Source of the DNA: Ruminococcus sp.
Lineage (GTDB): Bacteria > Bacillota > Clostridia > Oscillospirales > Ruminococcaceae
Assembly (NCBI GenBank): GCA_029063695.1
Contig: JAIDNR010000456.1
Coordinates: 1-5,716 of the forward strand
Direction of reading: 5' to 3'
Length of the DNA: 5,716 bases
In this document: one piece after another, positions 1-5,716 of the stretch
How positions within the stretch are numbered: the stretch's first letter is position 1
How the letters are laid out: each line of letters begins with the position of its first letter
The notes under the pieces: generated by a model
Database searches by the model: none
What the model was told of the DNA's origin: nothing
What the model saw: the letters and a program-made list of their open reading frames with translations, nothing else
Made by a program: the position numbers and the translations under genes

Positions 1-722
1 ATCCTAAACCGTCTGAATGTTTTGAAATGCTCCGTCATGAAAATCAACTCGGAGAGTTTTTCCCAGAACTGAAATCGCTTATCGGCGTTCCTCAAAATCA
101 GGAATATCACAAAGAAGGTGATGTATGGATTCATACAATGCTTGTGCTTGATGAAACCGCAAAACGGCGTAATACCGTAAAAAATCCGTTCGGATTCATG
201 TTGTCGGCATTATGTCATGATTTCGGCAAAGCTGTATGTACTGAAAAAATAAATGGAGTAATTCACGCATACAGACATGAAATTGAGGGGATACCGTTTG
301 CTGAAACATTTCTGCAAAGATTTTCAGCGGACGACAGTCTTATTGAATACGTACTGAATATGGTTGAATATCATATGATGCCGAATATCATGGCTGAGGC
401 GAAGTCAAAAACAAAGAATACCAACAAACTTTTTGATTCTGCTGTTGAGCCTTTTGACCTGATTCAGCTTGCAATATGCGACGGATTGGGAAAAATTCCG
501 CAGAATAATGCCAATGAAGAATTTCTGATGATGCGTCTGGAAAGATTCAATGAGATTATGTCAAGACCGTATGTCACAGAAAAAGATTTAATTAATGCAG
601 GGATTACCGAAAAACTTGATGAGGTACTTGAATATGCCCATAAGTTGAGACTTGCTGGATTTGATAAGGGTAATACGCTGAGACAGTGCATTCCGTATGC
701 AAGAAAGGTGCTGAAAATATGA
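1..722 (+). CDS. HD-domain C-terminal part of a CCA-type tRNA nucleotidyltransferase (5' partial)
   Basis: The reading frame is open to the left edge (first whole codon at base 3), so the Met at base 27 is probably internal and the gene starts outside the window. Numbering from that Met, the protein has the HD phosphohydrolase pattern: His36 in GDVWIHTM, His64-Asp65 in LCHDFGK, His84 in YRHE, and a later Asp in AICDGLGK. The preceding PS..F..L....FFPEL stretch and the later KLFDS motif match the C-terminal half of bacterial CCA-adding enzymes such as E. coli Cca, whose HD domain has phosphatase and 2',3'-cyclic phosphodiesterase activity. A cytosolic enzyme acting on RNA 3' ends is therefore inferred. 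The N-terminal nucleotidyltransferase domain, if present, is not visible, so this could also be a stand-alone HD protein. Its stop overlaps the start of the next gene (ATGA, 719-722), so the two are co-transcribed and probably work together. Confidence 0.8.
   Translation, partial: PKPSECFEMLRHENQLGEFFPELKSLIGVPQNQEYHKEGDVWIHTMLVLDETAKRRNTVKNPFGFMLSALCHDFGKAVCTEKINGVIHAYRHEIEGIPFAETFLQRFSADDSLIEYVLNMVEYHMMPNIMAEAKSKTKNTNKLFDSAVEPFDLIQLAICDGLGKIPQNNANEEFLMMRLERFNEIMSRPYVTEKDLINAGITEKLDEVLEYAHKLRLAGFDKGNTLRQCIPYARKVLKI
704..710 (+). promoter_or_regulatory. Ribosome binding site that sets the start of the RlaP-type gene
   Basis: AAAGGTG lies 8 bases before the ATG at 719. It supports that ATG as the start rather than the in-frame GTG at 686, which would force a 37-base overlap with the upstream gene. 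Confidence 0.6.
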
Positions 723-1513
723 GACTTGATGAAATAAAAAAGACTGTTGCAGGTGAGGAATATAGTTTTCTGAGAGAAAATAAGCATTTGGATGAAAATA
801 TTATCCTATTGGGACTTGGCGGTTCTCATGCTTACGGCACGGAGACTGATATTTCCGACCTTGATATACGTGGCTGTGCGGTAAACAGCAGAGAAGAAAT
901 TCTTTGCGGTGAGGATTTTGAGCAAGTGACTGACGTTCCAACTGATACGACAATTTATTCATTCATGAAACTTATTCGTCTGCTTACGAACTGCAATCCC
1001 AATACTATAGAAATACTCGGTTTAAAGCGTGAGCATTATCTTTATCTCTCTGATACAGGCAGGGAAATGCTTGATAACTATAATATGTTTCTGTCAAAAT
1101 TAGCTGTGAAATCGTTCAGCGGATATGCAACTGCACAGTTTCACAGACTTGAAAACAAATCAGAGGGAATTGCATTGGGTAAGCGGAATAAAAATGCGAT
1201 TTTGCATAATAAAATCGGCAAGCACATGATGCATCTTATCAGACTTTATCTTATGTGTCTTGATATTCTTGAAAAGGGTGAGATTGTTACGTATCGTGAA
1301 GCTGAACACGATTTGCTTATGAGTATCAGAAACGGTGCATTTCTTGACAGTAAAAGTCAGCCGACAAGTGATTTCTTTGCACTTGTCAACGATTATAAGA
1401 TTAGACTTGAATACGCCGAAAAGAATACAGATTTGCCTGAAAATCCCGATTATAGACGAATAAGGGAATTTGTTATGTCGGTTAATGAAAAAGCAGTTAT
1501 TCAAAAAATATAG
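719..1513 (+). CDS. RlaP/YcgL-type nucleotidyltransferase (DNA polymerase beta superfamily)
   Basis: This is a 264-aa soluble protein. Residues 34-52 hold the polymerase-beta nucleotidyltransferase signature: Gly-Gly-Ser at 34-36, then YGTETDISDLDIRG, with Asp47 and Asp49 as the likely metal-binding pair. Asp76 in DTTIYS is a candidate third acidic residue. Next come CNPNTIEIL (92-100) and a helical region with KHMMHLIRL (168-176), both typical of COG3541/PF10127, the family Pfam names for RNA repair. The expected reaction is nucleotide transfer to an RNA or other hydroxyl acceptor; the true substrate is unknown. The start at 719 is chosen from the 4-base ATGA overlap with the HD gene and a ribosome site at 704-710. 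Coupling to a CCA-enzyme-like HD domain supports a role in RNA 3'-end metabolism. A toxin-antitoxin or modification nucleotidyltransferase is a less likely alternative. No active-site residue appears to be missing. Confidence 0.82.
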   Translation: MRLDEIKKTVAGEEYSFLRENKHLDENIILLGLGGSHAYGTETDISDLDIRGCAVNSREEILCGEDFEQVTDVPTDTTIYSFMKLIRLLTNCNPNTIEILGLKREHYLYLSDTGREMLDNYNMFLSKLAVKSFSGYATAQFHRLENKSEGIALGKRNKNAILHNKIGKHMMHLIRLYLMCLDILEKGEIVTYREAEHDLLMSIRNGAFLDSKSQPTSDFFALVNDYKIRLEYAEKNTDLPENPDYRRIREFVMSVNEKAVIQKI

Positions 1514-1545
1514 GATAAACTTTCGATTTTCTGTTATAAAACTTT

Positions 1546-1590
1546 AAATAAAAAATTATCGCATTAATCATATGATTTCAATGCGGATAA
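1546..1590 (-). terminator. Rho-independent terminator of the ABC transporter/kinase operon
   Basis: Read on the minus strand, TTATC, one bulged C, then GCATT pair with AATGC and GATAA. The space between them can pair further as AATC/GATT around ATAT. The hairpin is followed directly by TTTTTTATTT (bases 1555 down to 1546). The kinase stop codon (1568-1570) lies inside the hairpin. On the plus strand the hairpin is followed by A-rich sequence rather than a T-tract, so it should act in one direction only. Confidence 0.72.
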
Positions 1591-2440
1591 AAAGTGTATT
1601 ATTACTGTATTCTGCTGAAATTTTACCGTTCATCTGTTCAATTAGTATTTTTGCGATAGATAATCCGAGACCGGTGGATTTCCGTGCATTTTCGACAGTG
1701 TAAAATCTATCGAACAGGCGTTCGGTCTGTATTTCGTTCAGTTCAACAGATTTGTTTGAAAAAGTAATTATCCCGTTGTCTGACATTGCAATATGCAAAT
1801 CGCCGTCGCTGTATTTTATTGCATTATTCAGCAGATTTGCAAACACACGGCTTAAAGCATTACGGCTTATACTGCGTATAATCTGAGTTTCTGTGATGTC
1901 AATATCGGGAGTGATTCCGTGTTCCTGCAAAGCCACATAATAACTCAGAATACTTTCCTCAAGAACACTGTTTATCACAACAGGCTCAACAATATCATTA
2001 TATTCAGGGGACGTAATCACCGAATATCTGAAAAGCTCATCGGTAAGCTGATTCAGATTTTCGGTGCGTTCCCTGATAATTTTTATATACTTCTCCGATT
2101 TTTCAGGATTTGTTTCAAGCAAATCAAGGTAACTGCTTATAGCTGTAAGCGGAGTGCGTAAATCGTGGGATATATTAGTTACGGCGTTTTTCAGTTCAGT
2201 ATCGCCCTGTTGACAGCGGATATGTTCACTTCGGAGAATTTTAAGCTGTTCATTCAGATTTGATGCAAGATTACGAATATCCTTATCACCAGATGAAACA
2301 TCAATGAGCGTATTTGTATCTGCGGTGAGCTTTTCGTCAAGTTGAGTTGTTATTTCCCTTGTCGATTTTTTTAGTAAACATATTTTTATAATCAGTAAAA
2401 ATATTATAACCAAAGCAATATACAGATACAGCAGTTCCAT
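1568..2440 (-). CDS. Sensor histidine kinase, short single-membrane-pass type
   Basis: This 290-aa protein has one N-terminal membrane helix (about residues 3-23) and essentially nothing outside the cell. A linker (26-85) follows, with no clear HAMP pattern. The H-box NISHDLRTPL carries the phospho-acceptor His92, and the N-box LLNNAIKYS is at 203-211 with Asn206. The ATP-lid and G2 region LFDRF..., STGLGLSIAK spans 242-264. The usual DxGxG G1 box is not recognisable; FSNKS (227-231) stands in its place, as I recall for kinases of peptide-antibiotic ABC operons. It should autophosphorylate and pass the phosphate to a response regulator, which is absent here. It is the last gene of the operon, 9 bases after the third permease, with AGGGTG 5 bases before its ATG. 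Lacking an outer domain, it may sense the transporter or the membrane rather than a ligand directly (inference). Confidence 0.88.
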   Translation of the reverse strand: MELLYLYIALVIIFLLIIKICLLKKSTREITTQLDEKLTADTNTLIDVSSGDKDIRNLASNLNEQLKILRSEHIRCQQGDTELKNAVTNISHDLRTPLTAISSYLDLLETNPEKSEKYIKIIRERTENLNQLTDELFRYSVITSPEYNDIVEPVVINSVLEESILSYYVALQEHGITPDIDITETQIIRSISRNALSRVFANLLNNAIKYSDGDLHIAMSDNGIITFSNKSVELNEIQTERLFDRFYTVENARKSTGLGLSIAKILIEQMNGKISAEYSNNTLFIRIEII

Positions 2441-2445
2441 AAATT

Positions 2446-2451
2446 CACCCT
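2446..2451 (-). promoter_or_regulatory. Ribosome binding site of the histidine kinase gene
   Basis: AGGGTG on the minus strand lies 5 bases before the ATG. Its first two bases are the AG of the TAG stop of the third permease, which suggests translational coupling. Confidence 0.6.
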
Positions 2452-3136
2452 ATTTCAAATCTTTTTTACAAAATAAAATAATACCTGCTACGTATGATAA
2501 AATAACTGTAATAAATAAAATCTGGATTGATGCTGTAAATATCTGCATATTTATTTCTGTATAATAGCTGTTATTATAATAATATTCGGAATAAATCATT
2601 CTGAAAATATTGATACTCACCACAATAACAGGTATCAGAATCATCAGACATACTGAAAATGCTGTAATTTTATTTTCAACTACTGAACAAATAAGAGTAA
2701 ACAGCGAAATGTACATCATAATCAATAAAATAAACAAAACTATTTCGGGTATTTTCTGTGATATAAGACTTTCAGATGATATGCACTTAAAAATTGTCAT
2801 GGGAAGAAAGTAAACTACAGAAATTATGAATCCTGCAAAAGTATAAACAATCAGATTTGCAAGATAAATATTTATACGCTTATGTCCGCATATAACTTTA
2901 TTCCGTACAGCACCGCACTCATATTCCATAATCTGCAATTGAATACTTAATACTGCACATAAAGCAGGTACAATGAAGATATAAGTATCGAATATGCTTT
3001 CAAGTGACATAAGATTTCCGCTTAAGACAGAACATAAGGAAATTATAAGTCCGAGGGCAAACATTCCGATAACGCATGTCATGAAGAACAGATTTTCTTT
3101 AAGTTTCGAAAATTCTGCATATAAAAGATTTTTCAT
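2450..3136 (-). CDS. ABC-2 type permease, third of three tandem paralogues
   Basis: This 228-aa, very hydrophobic protein has about six predicted membrane helices (roughly 17-37, 50-68, 88-112, 130-152, 158-180 and 200-222). It aligns with the two upstream permeases at MEYECGAVRNKVICGHKR (70-87), where they have GTEYSD.TIRNKL.VGH, and it ends in KKDLK like permease 2. It lacks the LP..Q.Y motif and most of the long segment before the last helix, which accounts for most of its shorter length. It is the most diverged of the three. It likely pairs with the shared ATPase as part of an exporter or immunity pump. The start at 3136 is chosen because AGGA lies 7 bases upstream; an in-frame TTG at 3142 would sit only one base after AGGA. 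Its extra divergence may mean a distinct structural role in a hetero-oligomeric membrane part (inference). Confidence 0.8.
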   Translation of the reverse strand: MKNLLYAEFSKLKENLFFMTCVIGMFALGLIISLCSVLSGNLMSLESIFDTYIFIVPALCAVLSIQLQIMEYECGAVRNKVICGHKRINIYLANLIVYTFAGFIISVVYFLPMTIFKCISSESLISQKIPEIVLFILLIMMYISLFTLICSVVENKITAFSVCLMILIPVIVVSINIFRMIYSEYYYNNSYYTEINMQIFTASIQILFITVILSYVAGIILFCKKDLK

Positions 3137-3143
3137 ACTCAAA

Positions 3144-3147
3144 TCCT
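3144..3147 (-). promoter_or_regulatory. Ribosome binding site that sets the start of permease 3
   Basis: AGGA on the minus strand lies 7 bases before the ATG at 3136. Its AG belongs to the TAG stop of permease 2. Spacing excludes the TTG two codons further upstream. Confidence 0.6.
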
Positions 3148-4015
3148 ATTTCAAATCTTTTCTGCGGAATAATACAACTCCTGCACCGTTTGCAAGTATG
3201 ATTATTATAACAGAATAAAGTGCCATAATGTTTATATTTTCATCATTTTCAACCGCAACCTGATAAAACTGATTTATTGGCAGAAATTTATTGAGAAATT
3301 CATAAATCTCACGTTTTGTACCAGAAAGATAACGTGGATTCTTAACATTTTCAGGTATGACAGTCATTTCACCTGTTTCTTCATTTACAATAGTTTCCCT
3401 GTAATCTTCATAATATTCAGGTTGGCGTAATCTGTCAGCAATTGTCATGGTAGCAAAGAACATTATGATAGTCATAATAAGTACTGTAACGGCACTTCCT
3501 GCCTTATTCTGAATAAGCATTGCAAGGAGTACAAGAAGTGCGGAAAATCCAATCATCGTGACGCACTGGCTAAGAGTGAATATAATAATCTGAGTTGCCA
3601 TGAGACTTGTTGCACGTAAAAGAATAAGTCCGCCAACGAGACAGGCAACGATAAATGACATAAGTATTATAATATCGGCAGCCGCACATACAATGAAGTT
3701 GGCAAAATATATTTCTGTCCGCTTGTGACCAACCATAAGTTTATTGCGGATTGTGCCGTCGGAATACTCCGTGCCAACAAATACTGCCACGAATGGTGCA
3801 ATGGCGAAAATTATGTATAATATGCCCGAAAAGACGAAACCATCTGCTGATTTGTATTCAATTCCCAATTCATCATAAATTTCCTGATTTCTCTGAATAT
3901 CGATATAACGCATAATATCAAGGAATATGCCAAGTCCTGCGGAGAAAATCAGGCATACTCTGAAAAATATACTTTTGAAAAGTCTTGAAAAATTAGCTTT
4001 GATAAGTCTGCTCAT
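3146..4015 (-). CDS. ABC-2 type permease, second of three tandem paralogues
   Basis: This 289-aa integral membrane protein has about six helices (roughly 19-35, 61-81, 102-132, 139-167, 172-193 and 262-283). Its first 13 residues, MSRLIKANFSRLF, are identical to those of permease 1. GTEYSDGTIRNKLMVGHKR (81-99) is the shared family motif. A polar segment of about 65 residues (194-258), rich in Glu and Tyr, lies between helices 5 and 6 and is probably outside the membrane; it ends in FLPINQFYQ, matching MLPTGQYYH of permease 1. It is likely one half of the transmembrane channel driven by the ATPase, in the manner of LanE/LanG or BcrB-type immunity pumps. The start has a strong AGGAGG 5 bases before the ATG, overlapping the stop of permease 1. 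Substrate unknown. Confidence 0.85.
   Translation of the reverse strand: MSRLIKANFSRLFKSIFFRVCLIFSAGLGIFLDIMRYIDIQRNQEIYDELGIEYKSADGFVFSGILYIIFAIAPFVAVFVGTEYSDGTIRNKLMVGHKRTEIYFANFIVCAAADIIILMSFIVACLVGGLILLRATSLMATQIIIFTLSQCVTMIGFSALLVLLAMLIQNKAGSAVTVLIMTIIMFFATMTIADRLRQPEYYEDYRETIVNEETGEMTVIPENVKNPRYLSGTKREIYEFLNKFLPINQFYQVAVENDENINIMALYSVIIIILANGAGVVLFRRKDLK
3977..4015. repeat. 39-bp direct repeat, copy A (5' end of permease 2)
   Basis: Matches 4838-4876 at 38 of 39 positions; the only difference is G at 4001 against A at 4862. It encodes the shared first 13 residues of permeases 1 and 2, and identity stops at both ends of the block. Confidence 0.85.
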
Positions 4016-4020
4016 AACTG

Positions 4021-4026
4021 CCTCCT
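4021..4026 (-). promoter_or_regulatory. Ribosome binding site of permease 2
   Basis: AGGAGG on the minus strand lies 5 bases before the ATG at 4015. It overlaps the TAG stop of permease 1, consistent with coupled translation. Confidence 0.7.
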
Positions 4027-4876
4027 ACTTTACATTCTTGCGATTGAATATCGCTGTGCCGATTCCTGTTGATAAAATGACGACAATAACCGAATAACCG
4101 ATATGTTTAATAAGCTTTACTGTTTCTTCTGTTATTTCGCCTGCAAATGCAATACCTGTCGATGTATCGTCCATTCGCATGAAATGATAATACTGTCCTG
4201 TTGGGAGCATATTGTCAAGCAGGATGTATATTCCTTTATGGAACGCATTCAAATAGTTTCCTGCATGGAGTGCATCGAGTATGCCGACGGAAAGAAGGGC
4301 AGTTGTCACCGCCATTACAAGGATATAAACTGAACCGCTTGCCTTGCTTTGATTACACATAGAAAACAATACACTCATTGAGGTGAAAGCAATGGTAGTG
4401 AAAAGTGTAGTGGTCAGCATGAGAATAAGTTTTCCGGCTGTCCAGAAGTGATAACTTGTTATCAGAATACTTGCAAAAATGTAATCGGATATGATATATG
4501 TCAAGTGCATGATTATTCCTGCGGTTGAACATACAAGAAGATTTGCAATATAGACAGCTTTTTTCGAGTGACCGACAATAAGCTTGTTGCGGATTGTATG
4601 GTCTGAATACTCTGTTCCAACGAACTGTCCGATAAATAACGCAAGTGCGAACATGACGATAAATCCGCCCTGAAACATAAGAAATTCCGGCAGAAGTTGT
4701 GTTGTGACAGTAGGAATATCCTCTTTTGTAATGCCGAACATTTCCATATAAGCCTGCAATTCAAATCGCTTTGAAACGGCAGACAGACAGCCTATACCAA
4801 AAAGAAGCATTGTCAGAATGCGGAATTGTGCATTCCCGAAAAGTCTTGAAAAATTAGCTTTAATAAGTCTGCTCAT
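4025..4876 (-). CDS. ABC-2 type permease, first of three tandem paralogues
   Basis: This 283-aa integral membrane protein has about six helices (roughly 19-35, 69-87, 107-133, 145-170, 177-198 and 258-277). It shares residues 1-13 with permease 2, the family motif GTEYSDHTIRNKLIVGH (87-103) just after the second helix, and an LP..Q.Y motif in the polar part before the last helix. It ends in RKNVK where the other two end in KDLK. Its ATG overlaps the ATPase stop by four bases (ATGA), and GGGAGGTG lies 7 bases upstream, so translation is coupled to the ATPase and a fixed subunit ratio is likely. The expected role is a transmembrane subunit of a pump for a membrane-active compound. This follows from its ATPase partner and is not shown by the permease itself. 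Confidence 0.85.
   Translation of the reverse strand: MSRLIKANFSRLFGNAQFRILTMLLFGIGCLSAVSKRFELQAYMEMFGITKEDIPTVTTQLLPEFLMFQGGFIVMFALALFIGQFVGTEYSDHTIRNKLIVGHSKKAVYIANLLVCSTAGIIMHLTYIISDYIFASILITSYHFWTAGKLILMLTTTLFTTIAFTSMSVLFSMCNQSKASGSVYILVMAVTTALLSVGILDALHAGNYLNAFHKGIYILLDNMLPTGQYYHFMRMDDTSTGIAFAGEITEETVKLIKHIGYSVIVVILSTGIGTAIFNRKNVK
4838..4876. repeat. 39-bp direct repeat, copy B (5' end of permease 1)
   Basis: Partner of 3977-4015, spaced 861 bases away, with one mismatch (4862). The spacing is exactly one permease gene plus its 9-bp junction, as expected for a tandem gene duplication or a later gene-conversion tract. Confidence 0.85.
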
Positions 4877-5716
4877 TTCTTTGCACCTCCCACGAGATTG
4901 ATGAAATAGCTTTCCAGACTTTCATCATGTTCTGTTATGTTAATTAATTCGCATTTTTCGGCTGAAAGTGCATTGACAAGTTTTGTGATATTTATTTCAC
5001 CGTAAATATCGGCGGTCTTTTCGTCAATAACGCTATATTCAAGCCCCGATTTATCAAGTACCCTGATAAGCATTTTTGTATCAGAAACAGTGGCACGCAT
5101 ACACTTTCGGCATGATTTTTCAAGCTCCTCTGCACTTATCTCCTTCACCATACGTCCGCCGTCAATAAAGCCATAATGAGTTGCAAGGCGTGAAAGCTCA
5201 TCAAGAATGTGACTTGAAATAAGCACCGTTATCTGACGTTCTCTGTTGAGCCTGAGAATGAGTTCACGCATTTCAATAATACCCTGCGGGTCGAGTCCGT
5301 TGACTGGTTCGTCAAGTATCAGAAAATCGGGATTTCCTGCAAGAGCAATTGCAATTCCGAGACGCTGACGCATACCCAGAGAGAAATTCTTTGCCTTTTT
5401 CTTACCCGTGTTTTCCAGTCCTACAAGTTTCAGCAGGTCGGGAATATCCTTGAAATCGGGCAGACCTAAAATCCTGTACTGTGCTTTTAGGTTGTCCATG
5501 GCGGTCATATTCAGATAGATTGACGGTGTTTCTACTACAGCACCCATTCTTCTGCGTGATTTACCAATATTACTGTCGGTATTCTTTTTGCCATAAAGAG
5601 TAAAATCACCAGATGTGACAGGCTGTAATCCGCTTATGAGACGGATAAGAGTTGTTTTTCCTGCACCGTTTTTGCCAACAAATCCATAAATTGCACCTTT
5701 CGGAACGTTCATAGTA
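4873..5716 (-). CDS. ABC transporter ATP-binding protein, BcrA/LanF-like (N-terminus cut by window edge)
   Basis: The frame stays open past the Met at 5712 to the right edge, and the fragment starts only about 10 residues before Walker A. Roughly 20-30 N-terminal residues (the A-loop strand) are therefore missing. Numbering from that Met: Walker A GKNGAGKTT (13-21); an ETP loop with Glu61 where most ABC ATPases have the Q-loop Gln; signature FSLGMRQRLG (110-119); Walker B FLILDEP (130-136); D-loop GLDP (139-142); switch His168 in SSHILDEL. A C-terminal extension (about 190-279) ends in SLESYFINLVGG, typical of bacitracin and lantibiotic immunity ATPases. All catalytic motifs are intact. It should hydrolyse ATP at the inner membrane face to drive the three permeases encoded directly downstream. 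The Glu-loop is a known feature of LanF proteins, so an immunity or detoxification exporter is the best guess. A general ABC-2 exporter remains possible. Confidence 0.9.
   Translation of the reverse strand, partial: TMNVPKGAIYGFVGKNGAGKTTLIRLISGLQPVTSGDFTLYGKKNTDSNIGKSRRRMGAVVETPSIYLNMTAMDNLKAQYRILGLPDFKDIPDLLKLVGLENTGKKKAKNFSLGMRQRLGIAIALAGNPDFLILDEPVNGLDPQGIIEMRELILRLNRERQITVLISSHILDELSRLATHYGFIDGGRMVKEISAEELEKSCRKCMRATVSDTKMLIRVLDKSGLEYSVIDEKTADIYGEINITKLVNALSAEKCELINITEHDESLESYFINLVGGAKK
4884..4891 (-). promoter_or_regulatory. Ribosome binding site of permease 1
   Basis: GGGAGGTG on the minus strand lies 7 bases before the ATG at 4876, inside the 3' end of the ATPase gene. It is the strongest such site in the operon. 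Confidence 0.75.

Noticed and set aside
27..29. ATG at 27 as the start of the HD gene
   Set aside because: The frame is open to the window edge and the residues before it (PS..F) fit the CCA-enzyme pattern, so it is more likely an internal Met.
686..718. GTG at 686 as start of the RlaP-type gene
   Set aside because: It needs a 37-base overlap and has no good ribosome site. The ATG at 719 has an ATGA overlap and AAAGGTG 8 bases upstream.
464..787. Open frame on the minus strand opposite the HD and RlaP genes
   Set aside because: It lies antisense to two well-supported genes and shows no family motif; it is a shadow frame.
1160..1504. Open frame on the minus strand opposite the RlaP-type gene
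   Set aside because: It is antisense to conserved coding sequence, with Cys/Phe-rich composition typical of a shadow.
1556..1590. The hairpin as a two-way terminator
   Set aside because: Its plus-strand downstream side is A-rich with no T-tract, so only minus-strand termination is supported.
1919..2161. Open frame on the plus strand opposite the kinase gene
   Set aside because: It is antisense to the H-box region of the kinase and has no ribosome site or recognisable motif.
3137..3142. TTG at 3142 as the start of permease 3
   Set aside because: Only one base separates it from AGGA. The ATG at 3136 has proper spacing and reproduces the 9-bp junction seen at the neighbouring genes.
2610..3218. 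Two short plus-strand open frames opposite permeases 2 and 3
   Set aside because: Both are antisense to membrane-protein genes and have no recognisable domain.
4103..4764. Short open frames on both strands within permease 1
   Set aside because: They overlap the permease coding frame entirely and show no motif.

Overview
The window is AT-rich and fully coding, with Shine-Dalgarno-led genes packed a few bases apart. Protein style and codon use suggest a low-GC Clostridia-type Firmicute, possibly Ruminococcus-like. That assignment is inferred from general resemblance, not from a marker gene. Two gene clusters converge on a 54-bp gap near base 1540, and both run off the window at their 5' ends.

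Left, plus strand (1-1513): the 3' part of a gene encoding the HD-domain half of a CCA-type tRNA nucleotidyltransferase. It overlaps by ATGA a 264-aa minimal nucleotidyltransferase of the RlaP/YcgL type (COG3541, Pfam PF10127). Together they look like an RNA 3'-end processing or repair pair. Whether the first gene also carries its own nucleotidyltransferase domain lies outside the window.

Right, minus strand (5716 down to 1568): an ABC exporter/immunity-type operon. In transcription order it holds a BcrA/LanF-like ATPase (N-terminus cut by the window edge), three tandem ABC-2 permeases that are paralogues of one another, and a short single-membrane-pass sensor histidine kinase. A hairpin plus T-tract that starts inside the last codons of the kinase gene ends the operon. 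No response regulator is present; it would have to lie beyond the right edge or elsewhere.

The ATPase and permeases probably form a membrane pump that expels or detoxifies a membrane-active compound such as a lantibiotic or bacitracin-like peptide, and the kinase probably controls its expression. The substrate is not visible. The most distinctive structure is the permease array: it has shared motifs, a 39-bp near-identical 5' end in two copies, and three gene junctions of exactly 9 bp in which each stop codon forms part of the next ribosome-binding site. This points to tandem duplication of a whole gene-plus-junction unit. I see no insertion sequence, CRISPR array, tRNA or rRNA.
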